A stretch of 64,000 nucleotides of DNA, taken from contig JALJOM010000003.1 of NCBI GenBank assembly GCA_024304885.1, positions 2,514,110-2,578,109 on the forward strand. Reading direction: 5' to 3'. Below, one piece after another: positions 38,645 to 47,687 of the stretch. Below the pieces are notes generated by a model. It was not told the origin of the DNA. It made no database searches and saw only the letters and a program-made list of their open reading frames with translations. The first letter of the stretch is position 1, and every line of letters begins with the position of its first letter. Position numbers and translations under genes: made by a program. The stretch is from Beijerinckiaceae bacterium. Its GTDB lineage: Bacteria > Pseudomonadota > Alphaproteobacteria > Rhizobiales > Beijerinckiaceae.

Positions 38645-39469
38645 ATGAGTCTAGTAACCGAAACTGCCCCGAGTGCCGTGTCGGCGGCAGAACGATCTGC
38701 TGCTCTACCGATCTGGGACTGGAAGCCGTCCGTCTTCGGTGCACTCGGCCTCTGCATCTACTACGTGATCGTCCGCATCTACGAGCAGTACTACGGCTGG
38801 TACGCCGGGCTCGACTCGTTCGATCCCAAGTTCAACCAGTACTGGATGTCGATCCTGTGGACCGAGCTGCCGCTCGAGGCCCTCTGCTTCCTAGGGCTCG
38901 TCGGCTACCTGTGGAAGACCCGCGACAGGGATCTCGCCAACGTCGCTCCTCGCGAGGAGCTGCGCCGGATGTTCTATCTCCTCGGCTGGATCTTCGTCTA
39001 CGGCGTGGCGATCTACTGGGGCGCCAGCTACTTCACCGAGCAGGATGGCACCTGGCACCAGACCGTGATTCGTGACAACGACTTCACGCCGAGCCACATC
39101 ATCGAGTTCTACATGAGCTACCCGATGTACATCGTCGTGGGCGTCGGCGGCTTCATGTTCGCTCGGACCCGTCTCCCGATCTTCGCCTTGAAGGGCTACT
39201 CGATCTCCTACCTGCTGCTCTTCATCGGCCCGTTCATGATCTTCCCGAACGTCGCGCTCAACGAGTGGGGCCACACGTTCTGGTTCATGGAAGAGCTGTT
39301 CGTGGCGCCGCTGCACTGGATGTTCGTGTTCTTCGGCTGGTTCGCGCTCGCCGTGTTCGGCGTGTCGCTGCAGATCCTCGGCCGCATGGGCGAGCTCTTC
39401 AAGGGCTACGAGGACCTATGCGGGCTCGAGACGACGGCCGCTGCACCGGCTATGGCATCTGCTCGGTAA
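38645..39469 (+). CDS. pmoC: Particulate methane/ammonia monooxygenase subunit C
   Basis: A 274-residue integral membrane protein with about six helices, highly conserved with Cu-membrane monooxygenases: FYMSYPMYIVVGVGGFMF and NEWGHTFWFMEELFVAPLHW. The CuC ligands are present as D134, H138 and H151 (D-x3-H-x12-H) and the CuD ligands as N206, H210 and H224 (N-x3-H-x13-H), matching the spacing known from Methylococcus PmoC. Nearly all tyrosines use TAC, a sign of a highly expressed gene. A GAGAGG ribosome-binding site precedes the ATG. No pmoA or pmoB is adjacent; a terminator follows, so this is a single-gene copy. Confidence 0.95.
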   Translation: MSLVTETAPSAVSAAERSAALPIWDWKPSVFGALGLCIYYVIVRIYEQYYGWYAGLDSFDPKFNQYWMSILWTELPLEALCFLGLVGYLWKTRDRDLANVAPREELRRMFYLLGWIFVYGVAIYWGASYFTEQDGTWHQTVIRDNDFTPSHIIEFYMSYPMYIVVGVGGFMFARTRLPIFALKGYSISYLLLFIGPFMIFPNVALNEWGHTFWFMEELFVAPLHWMFVFFGWFALAVFGVSLQILGRMGELFKGYEDLCGLETTAAAPAMASAR

Positions 39470-39622
39470 GGCTATCGAGCTTCGACTTCTACGGCGACGA
39501 CCGCCTCGACCCGAGACGGCCGTCGTCGGAAAGTGCACTCTCGGTCTCTCGGATCTCGGGTCAACTCGTAAGGCTCCATTGGTCCGACGCCGCTGTTTCG
39601 GAACTTCTGTCGGGGAGCAAGC

Positions 39623-39660
39623 GCACTTCCGGTCCTTCGGCCGGAAGTGCGTTTCGTTTT
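39623..39660 (+). terminator. Rho-independent terminator after pmoC
   Basis: A perfect 10-bp stem GCACTTCCGG / CCGGAAGTGC with an eight-base loop at 39623-39650, followed by GTTTCGTTTT. This marks the end of the pmoC transcript before glcD. The rest of the 39470-39881 interval holds no recognised gene. Confidence 0.85.
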
Positions 39661-39881
39661 CGGGGGCCGGCACCCGACTGCTCGTCGCCGCCGAGCGCGG
39701 ACCCTTGTCCCCCTCCGCCGTGGTCCTCTCCTCCCGAAAGTCCTGGCGCCGGTTCGCAATGCAGGCCAGAAAGTGCTGCGCGGCAAACCTCGAGTGCGAT
39801 AAGCTGCAGGGCTCCCGATATCGCGCGAGGGCGGGCCGCAGCAAGCCGGCCGCACCCTCAAAGTGACGAAGGTCGTCGGAA

Positions 39882-41369
39882 ATGAAGCCGATCGACATCG
39901 ATACGACGATCCTCGCCCGCCGCGAAAGCATCCTCGCGGGCCTGCGGGCGCTCGTGCCGCATGACCGGGTGATCGCGACCGAGACCAGCCTGCGCCCCTA
40001 CGAGACCGACGGGCTCACCGCCTACAAGTCCATGCCCATGGTCGTGGTCCTGCCCGAGACTGGCGCGGAGGTGAGCGCCGTCCTGCGCTATTGCCACGGC
40101 AACGACGTCAAGGTGGTCCCGCGCGGCGCGGGAACTTCGCTTTCCGGAGGCGCGATCCCGCTCGCGGACGGCGTCCTCCTCTCGATGATGAAATTCAACC
40201 GGATCAAGGAGATCGATTTCGACAACCGTGTCGCCGTGGTCGAGCCGGGCGTCACCAATCTCGCGATCACGCGCGCGGTCGAGCATCGCGGATTCTACTA
40301 TGCTCCCGACCCCTCCTCGCAGATCGCCTGCTCGATCGGCGGCAACGTGGCAGAAAACTCCGGTGGGGTCCATTGCCTGAAATACGGCCTCACCACCAAC
40401 AATGTGCTGGGCGTCGAGCTGGTCTTGATGACCGGAGAGGTGGTACGGCTCGGCGGCAAGCAGCTCGACCAGGCGGGCTATGATCTGCTCGGCCTCGTGA
40501 TCGGCTCGGAGGGCATGCTCGGCGTGGTGACCGAGGTCATCGTGCGGATTCTACGCGCGCCCGAATGCGCCCGCGCGCTCCTCGTCGCCTTCTCGTCCAG
40601 CGAGGCCGCGGGCGCGACGGTCGCGGACGTGATCGCGGCCGGGATCATCCCGGGCGGCATGGAGATGATGGACCGCGCGGCCGTCGCGGCGGTCGAGGAT
40701 TTCGTCCATGCCGGCTATCCACTCGACGCGGAGGCGGTCGTCCTCATCGAGCTCGACGGGCAGGAGGTCGAGGTCGATCACCTCGTCGCGCGTGTGCGGG
40801 AGATCGCCCTGGCGCGCGGTGCGACAGAGTGCCGGATTTCCACGTCCGACGCCGAGCGCCTCGCCTTCTGGGCCGGGCGCAAGGCGGCCTTCCCGGCGGT
40901 CGGACGGCTCGCGCCCGATTATTTCTGCATGGACGGGACGATCCCGCGGAGAGAGCTGCCGCGCGTCCTCGCCGGAATGGCCGAGCTGTCACAGCGCCAC
41001 GGCCTGCGTGTGGTGAACGTCTTCCATGCCGGCGACGGGAACCTCCACCCGCTCATCCTCTACGACGCCAATGCCCGAGGCGAGCTCGACCGGGCCGAGG
41101 AGTTCGGCGCCGATATCCTACGGCTCTGCGTGGAGGTGGGTGGCGTGCTGACCGGCGAGCACGGCGTCGGGATCGAGAAGCGCGATCTCATGCCGCAAAT
41201 GTTCTCCGAGACCGATCTCGCCCATCAGATCCGGGTCAAATGCGCCTTCGACGCAAAGCATTTGCTGAACCCCGGCAAGGTGTTTCCGGTGCTGCACCGC
41301 TGCGCCGAGCTCGGCCGCATGCACGTGCACGCCGGGCAGCTCGACTTCCCGGAGATCCCGCGGTTTTGA
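39882..41369 (+). CDS. glcD: FAD-linked glycolate oxidase subunit, GlcD-type
   Basis: A 495-residue flavoprotein that oxidises a 2-hydroxy acid, typically glycolate, and passes electrons on. The FAD-binding PCMH domain has VPRGAGTSLSGGAIP and IGGNVAENSGGVHCLKYGLTTNNVLG; the C-terminal FAD-oxidase cap has GEHGVGIEKRDLM and NPGKVFP. The glcE and glcF partner genes are not next to it; the following genes are on the other strand. Start at 39882 has GGAA about 3 nt upstream. It could also be a D-lactate or other 2-hydroxy acid dehydrogenase. Confidence 0.9.
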   Translation: MKPIDIDTTILARRESILAGLRALVPHDRVIATETSLRPYETDGLTAYKSMPMVVVLPETGAEVSAVLRYCHGNDVKVVPRGAGTSLSGGAIPLADGVLLSMMKFNRIKEIDFDNRVAVVEPGVTNLAITRAVEHRGFYYAPDPSSQIACSIGGNVAENSGGVHCLKYGLTTNNVLGVELVLMTGEVVRLGGKQLDQAGYDLLGLVIGSEGMLGVVTEVIVRILRAPECARALLVAFSSSEAAGATVADVIAAGIIPGGMEMMDRAAVAAVEDFVHAGYPLDAEAVVLIELDGQEVEVDHLVARVREIALARGATECRISTSDAERLAFWAGRKAAFPAVGRLAPDYFCMDGTIPRRELPRVLAGMAELSQRHGLRVVNVFHAGDGNLHPLILYDANARGELDRAEEFGADILRLCVEVGGVLTGEHGVGIEKRDLMPQMFSETDLAHQIRVKCAFDAKHLLNPGKVFPVLHRCAELGRMHVHAGQLDFPEIPRF

Positions 41370-41408
41370 AGAGCCGCCGCGACCTGAAGGTCGATGAGCG
41401 GGAATTGC

Positions 41409-41807
41409 CTACCCCGGCCGCCGTGCCGGCCTGCCGTCCGCGCCGACGAACGGAAACATGCCGGCCCGAAAGCTCGAGGCCACATGATGCGCCTTGGCGA
41501 TCGCCGCGGCGGCGAGATCGCCCGGCAAGGTCGCCCGCGCGGTCTCCTCGAACAGCGCGAGCCAGCGATCGAAATGCTCGAGCTCGATCGGAAGATGGGC
41601 ATGCACGACGAAAGGCTTGCCCAGGTAGCGGTCGGTGCCGAGGAGCGCGCGCGACCAGAAATCGGCGACGACGCGGTGATGCACGTCCCAATCCTCGACC
41701 TGCGCCGCGAAGATCGGGCCGAGCAGGACGTCCTCGCGGGCCTTGGCATAGAAGGCGCGCACGCAGGCCGCGATGGCGGCTTCCAGCTCCTCTGGCGTCG
41801 GGTCCAT
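41409..41807 (-). CDS. Group III truncated haemoglobin
   Basis: A 132-residue globin of the group III (TrHb3) type. The typical FYAKAREDVLLGPIF (helix A/B), VEDWDVHHRVVADFWSRALLG and PFVVHAHLPIELEHFDRWLALFEETARATLPG (helix F with proximal histidine, HFDRW) blocks are present. TrHb3 proteins bind O2, NO or CO; the role is not settled. Its start lies 3 bp after moaE stop, so it ends the uvrC-pgsA-moaD-moaE operon, an unusual place for a globin. Confidence 0.9.
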   Translation of the reverse strand: MDPTPEELEAAIAACVRAFYAKAREDVLLGPIFAAQVEDWDVHHRVVADFWSRALLGTDRYLGKPFVVHAHLPIELEHFDRWLALFEETARATLPGDLAAAAIAKAHHVASSFRAGMFPFVGADGRPARRPG

Positions 41808-41810
41808 GCG

Positions 41811-42275
41811 CTAGCCCCGCCATTTCTCTGCGGCGGCATCGTCCTCGGCCTTGGCAGCGACCCAGTCGCCGGGAACCGCGCCGCGCCGATGCTCCTTCTT
41901 CCAGAAGGGAGCCTTGGTCTTCAAATAATCCATGAGGAAACTCGCCGCGGCGAAGGCTTCGCCGCGGTGGCGGCCGGCGGTGACGACGAGGACGATGGGA
42001 TCGCCCGGCAAGATCTCGCCGTAGCGATGGACGACGACGACCCCTTCGAGCGGCCAGCGTGCCGAGGCCTCGGCGACGACCCGGCCGATCTCCTCCTCCG
42101 CCATGCCCGGATAATGCTCGATCTCGAGCGCTGCGAGCGCGCCTCCCTCGTCACGGCAAAGCCCGGTGAAGGTCACGACCGCGCCGAGGTCGGTGCGGCC
42201 ACGCGTCAGCCGCGCGATCTCGGCCTCGATGCTGAAGGGCTCGGCCTGCACCCGGACGATCGCGGCGGGGTCCAA
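41811..42275 (-). CDS. moaE: Molybdopterin synthase large subunit
   Basis: With MoaD converts cyclic pyranopterin to molybdopterin. The 154-residue protein has GAVVTFTGLCRDEG, ALEIEHYPGMAEEEIG, VVVVHRYGEILPGDPIVLVVTAGRHRGEAFAA and the lysine-rich FLMDYLKTKAPFWKKEH that binds the substrate. A TTG codon at 42275 is the predicted start, with GGGAGG upstream in the moaD end, so translation may depend on moaD. It sits 4 bp after the moaD stop. Confidence 0.95.
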   Translation of the reverse strand: MDPAAIVRVQAEPFSIEAEIARLTRGRTDLGAVVTFTGLCRDEGGALAALEIEHYPGMAEEEIGRVVAEASARWPLEGVVVVHRYGEILPGDPIVLVVTAGRHRGEAFAAASFLMDYLKTKAPFWKKEHRRGAVPGDWVAAKAEDDAAAEKWRG

Positions 42276-42279
42276 GCGG

Positions 42280-42531
42280 TCAGCCTCCCGTCATCGGCGG
42301 GAAGAAGGCGATCTCGCGGGCGCCGGCGATCGGCGCATCGTGCCTCGCATGGGTGCGGTCGAGCGCGGCGCGGATCGACTTCGTGCTCTCGAAGGCGGCG
42401 GCATAGCACTCGTCCTTGCCGCTGAGCCAGGCGATGACGTCGGCCACCGTGACGACGGTCTCGGGCACGACGATCTCCTCCTCGGCCTTGCCGATCCTTT
42501 CCCGGATCCAGGCGAAATAGAGCGCTCTCAT
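42280..42531 (-). CDS. moaD: Molybdopterin synthase sulfur-carrier subunit
   Basis: An 83-residue ubiquitin-fold protein ending FFPPMTGG; the C-terminal Gly-Gly is where the thiocarboxylate forms. The start at 42531 (MRALYF) gives the usual MoaD length and has GGAG 9 nt upstream. A longer start at 42558 (MTAPEE) would overlap the pgsA stop as ATGA and is also possible. Confidence 0.92.
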   Translation of the reverse strand: MRALYFAWIRERIGKAEEEIVVPETVVTVADVIAWLSGKDECYAAAFESTKSIRAALDRTHARHDAPIAGAREIAFFPPMTGG

Positions 42532-42554
42532 CGCATCGATCTCCTCCGGCGCTG

Positions 42555-43151
42555 TCATTCTTCGATCACGTGCTTCAAGCCGGCTCTCAGATAGTCGAAG
42601 CCCGAATAGAGCGTGAGCAGGGCGGAGAGCCAGAGCAGCGCGAGCCCGAAGGCCAGGGAGCCGGGCAGGACCGCGTCGCCTGTCGGTCCGGCGATGAGGA
42701 AGCCGAGCGACACGAGCTGCAGCGCGGTCTTCCACTTGGCGAGCCGGCTCACCGGGATCGAGACCTCGAGGCCGGCGAGATATTCGCGCAGGCCCGAGAC
42801 GAGAATTTCGCGGCAGAGGATCACGATCGCCGCGGACAAGGAATAGCTCGCGACGGTATGGTCGGCGACGAGCATCATCAGCACCGCCGCGACGAGCAGC
42901 TTGTCGGCGATCGGATCGAGCATCTGGCCGAGGCTCGACTGCTGCTCCCAGGCGCGCGCGAGATAGCCGTCGAGGAAATCGGTGATCGCGGCGGCAACGA
43001 AGATGGCGAGCGCCGCCCAGCGCATGGAACCTTGCTCGGACCAGAACAGGCAGCCGACGACCGCCGGGACCGCCGCGAGCCTCGCATAGGTCAGGAGGTT
43101 CGGCACGCTCCAGGTTCGGCCTCGGCCGCGAGAGACGGTGCTGATCGTCAT
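42555..43151 (-). CDS. pgsA: CDP-diacylglycerol-glycerol-3-phosphate 3-phosphatidyltransferase
   Basis: A 198-residue inner-membrane enzyme making phosphatidylglycerol phosphate. The CDP-alcohol phosphotransferase signature D-G-x2-A-R-x8-G-x3-D-x3-D is DGYLARAWEQQSSLGQMLDPIADKL (first to last aspartate). Six hydrophobic segments are visible. The first codons overlap AAGGAGTG and two starts (43151 or 43163) are possible; 43151 (MTISTV) gives the usual N-terminus. It follows uvrC, the conserved Rhizobiales order. Confidence 0.93.
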   Translation of the reverse strand: MTISTVSRGRGRTWSVPNLLTYARLAAVPAVVGCLFWSEQGSMRWAALAIFVAAAITDFLDGYLARAWEQQSSLGQMLDPIADKLLVAAVLMMLVADHTVASYSLSAAIVILCREILVSGLREYLAGLEVSIPVSRLAKWKTALQLVSLGFLIAGPTGDAVLPGSLAFGLALLWLSALLTLYSGFDYLRAGLKHVIEE

Positions 43152-43274
43152 GGGTCGAGGCATCACTCCTTCCGCGGCCGGGCTTCGGCCGGATCGGGCT
43201 CGGCGACGCTACTCCGGCATCTCGCGATCGCGCCCGAGCGATCCGAAAATGCCTGTGATCGGGCGTCCAATGCC

Positions 43275-43382
43275 CTGGAGCGATTTCCGACCCGGCGCAA
43301 TCGGAAAGCTCCAGATCTTCGTCCTGTCGCATTTTCGCGACGCGAACCCGCGTAGCGATCCGCTTCGCTGGGCAATGCTCGA
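43275..43382 (+). repeat. Family-2 palindromic repeat, copy 4
   Basis: CTGGAGCGATTTCCGA / TCGGAAAGCTCCAG hairpin, then CTGTCGCATTTTCGCGACGCGAA, then CTTCGCTGGGCAATGCTCGAG. It lies in the 292-bp gap between uvrC and pgsA. Confidence 0.85.
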
Positions 43383-43443
43383 GGGGGCGACGTCCCGCGC
43401 CGCTTGCGAAAAAAAAGCGCGCCTGAAACGTCCGTTGCCACCA

Positions 43444-45456
43444 TCATCTGCCACGTTCGTGGAAAAAATCATAGACAAGACGTGCGGTCGCGGCATTGAT
43501 CCCCGGGACCTTCTCGAAATCGGCCAAGGCCGCCCGCGAGATCGCCTTCGCGGTGCCGAACGCGTGAAGCAGGGCGCGCTTGCGGGCCGGGCCGATCCCC
43601 GCGATCTCGTCGAGCGGGCTTTTCGTGAACTCCGCCTTGCGCCGAGCGCGATGGGTGCCGATCGCGAATCGATGCGCCTCGTCGCGGAGCCGCTGCACGA
43701 AATAGAGCGCGGGATCGCGCGGCGGAAGACGGAACGGCTCCTTGCCGGGGACGAAAAAGGTCTCCCGCCCGGCATTGCGGTCGGCCCCCTTGGCGATCGC
43801 GGCAAGCGCGACGCCGGTCACCCCGACCTCCGTCATGATCTCCTGCGCCGCCTCGAGCTGGCCGCGTCCGCCGTCGAGAAGGACGAGATCGGGCTTTTGC
43901 GGAAATTCCCCTTCCGTCGCCGCCGTGCCTTCCTCCTTCACGAGCCGCTTGAACCGGCGCCGCAGAACCTCGCGCATCATTCCATAGTCGTCGCCGGGAA
44001 CGAGTTCCGAGCTCTTGATGTTGAACGTCCGATACTGCGCTTTCACGAAGCCCGTGGCGCCCGCGACGATCATCGCTCCGACGGCATTCGTCCCCATGAT
44101 ATGGGAATTGTCATAGACCTCGACCCGGCGTAGCGGCTCGTCGAGCCCGAAACTGGCGCCGAGCGCGGCCAGGAGCTTCTCCTGCGAGGCCGATTCGGAA
44201 AGCTTGCGGGCGAGCGCCTCCTGCGCATTCTGCGCCGCCTGCAGGACGAGCTCCTTCTTCTCCCCCCGTTGCGGACAGGCGATCTCGACCTTGTGACCGG
44301 ATTTCTCACGCAGGACTTGCGTCAGGAGCTCCGCGCTCTCGATCTCGTGCGAGACGAGGATCAGGCGCGGCGCCGGCTTGTCGGCATAGAACTGAGCGAG
44401 GAAGGCATCGAGGACCTCGCAGGGCGAATGCGTCTTGTCGGCGCGGGGAAAATAGGCCCGGTTGCCCCAGTTCTGGAAGGTGCGGAAGAAGAAGACCTCG
44501 ATGCAGAACTGGCCGGCCTCTTCGACGATCGCGAAGACGTCGGCCTCCTCGACGGTCTTGGGGTTGATCCCCTGCGCGCCTTGGATCGCGGAGACGGCGG
44601 CGATGCGATCGCGCAGGCGCGCGGCGCGCTCGAACTCGAGCGCGTCCGAGGCGCTCGCCATCTCCGCGGCGAGCCTGTCGCGCACGGCCCGGCTCTTGCC
44701 CGACAGGAAGTCGCGGGCCTCCGTGACCAGCCCGGCATAGTCGTCGAGGCCGATCTCGCCGGTGCAGGGGGCCGCGCAGCGCTTGATCTGGTAGAGCAGG
44801 CAGGGCCTCGTGCGATTCTCGTAGACGCTGTCCGAGCAGGACCGCAGGAGGAAGGCCCGCTGCAACGCGTTGAGGGTTCGGTTGACCGCCCAGACGCTCG
44901 CGAAGGGGCCGAAATAATCGCCCTTGCGGTTCCTCGCGCCGCGATGCTTGGTGATCTGCGCCGCCGCGTGATCGCCCGTCAGCAGGATGAAAGGAAACGA
45001 CTTGTCGTCGCGCATCAGTACGTTGAAGCGCGGCTTCATCTGCTTGATGTAATTGGTCTCGAGCAGCAGCGCCTCGGTCTCGGTCTCGGTCGAGACGAAC
45101 ACCATCGAGGTGGTGAGCGCGACCATGCGGGCGATCCGGGTCGGCAGGCCGAAGGGCCGCGCATAGCTCGCGATTCGCTTGGCGACGCTCTTCGCCTTGC
45201 CGACATAGAGGACCTCGCCGTCGGCCCCGATCATGCGATAGACGCCGGGCCCGTGCGGCGCGGTCTTGCAGAAGTGCCGGATCACCGCGGCGCCCTTGCG
45301 GACGGCCGCCGGCGCGGAGGCTTCCTCTGCGGAAATGTCCTCGGAGTTGTCGCAGGTGGCCTCGGCGTCGAGATCGGCGTTGCGCCCCTCGCTCGCGGAG
45401 TTGGTCGGGATCGCCTCGGCGGCCGGGAGCTGGGTCGATTGTGGCACGCGCGTCAT
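43444..45456 (-). CDS. uvrC: Excinuclease ABC subunit C
   Basis: Nucleotide-excision repair endonuclease that cuts 3' and 5' of a lesion. The 670-residue protein has an unusual N-terminal acidic tail of about 75 residues, then the GIY-YIG domain ([27 protein letters not shown]), the cysteine-bearing [15 protein letters not shown], the UVR motif region ([16 protein letters not shown]), the RNase-H-like domain ([14 protein letters not shown]) and a C-terminal HhH pair ([15 protein letters not shown]). The start at 45456 (MTRVPQ) was chosen by length; MRSPK at 45480 is possible. Upstream lies a terminator-like hairpin. Confidence 0.95.
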   Translation of the reverse strand: MTRVPQSTQLPAAEAIPTNSASEGRNADLDAEATCDNSEDISAEEASAPAAVRKGAAVIRHFCKTAPHGPGVYRMIGADGEVLYVGKAKSVAKRIASYARPFGLPTRIARMVALTTSMVFVSTETETEALLLETNYIKQMKPRFNVLMRDDKSFPFILLTGDHAAAQITKHRGARNRKGDYFGPFASVWAVNRTLNALQRAFLLRSCSDSVYENRTRPCLLYQIKRCAAPCTGEIGLDDYAGLVTEARDFLSGKSRAVRDRLAAEMASASDALEFERAARLRDRIAAVSAIQGAQGINPKTVEEADVFAIVEEAGQFCIEVFFFRTFQNWGNRAYFPRADKTHSPCEVLDAFLAQFYADKPAPRLILVSHEIESAELLTQVLREKSGHKVEIACPQRGEKKELVLQAAQNAQEALARKLSESASQEKLLAALGASFGLDEPLRRVEVYDNSHIMGTNAVGAMIVAGATGFVKAQYRTFNIKSSELVPGDDYGMMREVLRRRFKRLVKEEGTAATEGEFPQKPDLVLLDGGRGQLEAAQEIMTEVGVTGVALAAIAKGADRNAGRETFFVPGKEPFRLPPRDPALYFVQRLRDEAHRFAIGTHRARRKAEFTKSPLDEIAGIGPARKRALLHAFGTAKAISRAALADFEKVPGINAATARLVYDFFHERGR

Positions 45457-45526
45457 GCCGCAAGACTTAGGAGATCGCATTCCGCCTGAAAAGGCTCGCT
45501 CCGGCGTGACGGGTCCCGGAACGCAA

Positions 45527-45556
45527 AACGCCGGGCGTACCTCCGGCCCGGCGTAG
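45527..45556 (-). terminator. Terminator-like hairpin in the uvrC leader
   Basis: On the minus strand, ACGCCGGGC and GCCCGGCGT form a perfect 9-bp stem with a nine-base loop, followed by TTTT. It lies about 70 bp before the uvrC start on the same strand, with no gene to terminate on that strand upstream in this window. It could be an attenuator or an accident. Confidence 0.5.
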
Positions 45557-45714
45557 CAACCGAGCGGCATCGCCGAGATGCCGTCCGATCATGGACCAAT
45601 ATGGGTTGCCAGGGTGACGCGACGATGACGCTGCCCGCCCGACCCTGCTTTCCTTGCTCGAAAGCGCTGGCTATAGAACAGAAAGCATCCATCACGTCGG
45701 GAGGAAAAGCGGCC

Positions 45715-46527
45715 ATGGGCGACATGCGGCTCGTCATTGCCGGAGCAGCCGGGCGCATGGGCCGCGTCCTCGTCCAGATCATCCGCCAGACCCCCGGCGC
45801 GATGCTCTACGGAGCCCTCGAGAGCCCGGGGTCGATCGCGCTCGGCCAGGACGCGGGGATCCTCGCCGGCTGCGGACCGCTCGGGACCCTGATCAACGCC
45901 GATCCGCTGGAGACGATCGCGGGCGCGGACGGCATTCTCGACTTCAGCTCGCCGCAAGCGAGCGTCGATCTCGCCGACCTCGCGGCGCAGGCCCGAATCG
46001 TTCACGTGATCGGGACGACCGGCCTTTCGCCCGAGCACATGACTCGACTCGAGGCGGCCGCCCGCCATGCCGTCATCGTGCGCTCGGGCAACATGAGCCT
46101 CGGCGTCAATGCGCTCGCCGCGCTCGTCGCGAAGATCGCCCATACGCTCGGCGCAGATTTCGACATCGAGATCGTCGAGATGCATCACCGCATGAAAGTC
46201 GATGCGCCGTCCGGCACGGCGCTCCTCCTCGGCGAGGCGGCGGCGAAGGGGCGCGGGATTTCGCTCGGCGATCATTCGGTGCGCGCGCGCGACGGCCACA
46301 CGGGCGTGCGCAACATCGGCGACATCGGCTTTGCCTGCGTGCGCGGCGGGACGACGGTCGGCGAGCACAAAGTGATCTTCGCCGGGCCGGGCGAGCGGAT
46401 CGAGCTCACCCATGTCGCCGAGGACCGCAGCATCTTTGCGCGCGGAGCGGTCCAGGCCGCGCTGTGGGGCCGGACCCGCAAGCCCGGGCTCTATGCCATG
46501 GCCGACGTGCTCGGGCTGGGGGATTGA
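45715..46527 (+). CDS. dapB: 4-hydroxy-tetrahydrodipicolinate reductase
   Basis: NAD(P)H-dependent step of lysine and peptidoglycan (diaminopimelate) synthesis. The 270-residue protein starts [18 protein letters not shown] (the dinucleotide-binding G-x2-G-x2-G), has [18 protein letters not shown] with the conserved catalytic pair EMHHxxKxDAPSGT, and ends [22 protein letters not shown] is a strong ribosome-binding site before the ATG at 45715 (the frame is open upstream). It diverges from uvrC. Confidence 0.96.
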   Translation: MGDMRLVIAGAAGRMGRVLVQIIRQTPGAMLYGALESPGSIALGQDAGILAGCGPLGTLINADPLETIAGADGILDFSSPQASVDLADLAAQARIVHVIGTTGLSPEHMTRLEAAARHAVIVRSGNMSLGVNALAALVAKIAHTLGADFDIEIVEMHHRMKVDAPSGTALLLGEAAAKGRGISLGDHSVRARDGHTGVRNIGDIGFACVRGGTTVGEHKVIFAGPGERIELTHVAEDRSIFARGAVQAALWGRTRKPGLYAMADVLGLGD

Positions 46528-46823
46528 TCCCCTCGCCCCGTCGCGCGGGGCAATCCCTCCCCGGAACAGGGAGGGTGTCGGCGCCAGCCGACGGCTGGAG
46601 TCGTCGGCCTCCGCTCCCCATACGGCCCCAAGGGGGAAGGATGACCCCTCACGGCGGTTGCTTCGCCCTCGGGTGTGACGGAAACCTCGACACGGCGGCA
46701 ATCCCTGCGCCGCGACGAGCGCGGGGGAGGGATGCACCCGGCACGGGTTCTGCTTGATTTTCTCGCGCCGCAAGATCGCGTGCCACTGCAATTGCACCGG
46801 GAAGCCGAGGCGAGAGACATCCG

Positions 46824-47507
46824 ATGGACACGATTCTCGAAGGCCCGAGCCTCGCTGCGCTCTCCTGCGGCAAGGCGGTCTGGCTCGTCGTGCTCCTCCA
46901 CGGCGTCGGCGCCGACGGCAACGATCTCATCGATCTCGCGCTGAACTGGCAGCCGATCGTTCCCAAGGCCGAGTTCGTGGCCTTGCATGCACCCTTTCCC
47001 TTCGACCAGGCCCCTGTCGGCCGGCAATGGTTCAGCATCGCCGACCGCAGCCCGGACAAGATTCTGGGCGGGATCCGGACCGCGGCTGCGATTCTCGATC
47101 CCTGCCTCGACGAGCTCCTGGCGAAGCGCCGCCTCGACGATAGCCACCTCGCCCTCGTCGGCTTCTCGCAAGGGGCCATGATGGCGCTCCATGTCGGATT
47201 GAGGCGCAGGAAGAAGATCGCGGGAGTCGTGGCTTTCTCGGGCGCGCTCGTCGCCCCGGAAACCCTCGGCGCCGAGCTCGCGTCGCGGCCGCCGGTGCTG
47301 CTCGTCCACGGCGAGGGCGACGACGTCGTGCCCTTTGCCGCCATGGCCGAGGCAAAAGAAACGCTGAAAGCGGCCGAGGTCCCGGTCAGGGCGCTGCGAC
47401 GGCCGGGCCTCGGTCATGCGATCGACGACGACGGCGTGATCGCCGCCGGGGACTTTCTCGTGCAGCACCTCACTGCCAAGAAAGCCGCGGCCGACCACAC
47501 GCATTGA
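46824..47507 (+). CDS. Carboxylesterase/phospholipase (alpha/beta hydrolase)
   Basis: A 227-residue serine hydrolase. The N-terminal oxyanion region is VVLLHGVGADGNDL and the nucleophile elbow is GFSQGAMMAL with Ser near residue 115; the acid is in VHGEGDDVVPF and the histidine in PGLGHAIDDDG. This matches the YpfH/carboxylesterase-2 group, which deacylates small esters. It follows dapB by 296 bp; that gap contains a GC-rich repeat region (46528-46640) and no gene. Substrate unknown. Confidence 0.88.
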   Translation: MDTILEGPSLAALSCGKAVWLVVLLHGVGADGNDLIDLALNWQPIVPKAEFVALHAPFPFDQAPVGRQWFSIADRSPDKILGGIRTAAAILDPCLDELLAKRRLDDSHLALVGFSQGAMMALHVGLRRRKKIAGVVAFSGALVAPETLGAELASRPPVLLVHGEGDDVVPFAAMAEAKETLKAAEVPVRALRRPGLGHAIDDDGVIAAGDFLVQHLTAKKAAADHTH

Positions 47508-47687
47508 GGCGGGCGCGCAACCGCGCTCGCGATACGTGCAAGGAACGCCCCCGCGCGCGTGCCGAGAATCGATCCGAAAACGCTTTGCGCAACGCCGCGC
47601 TCTGATAAAATCCGGCCGAGGCTTCGTGGCACCGCGGGACGAGGGCGCTCGGGCGAGCGGCTGCCCATGGTGCGGAAAGGGTTCGTC

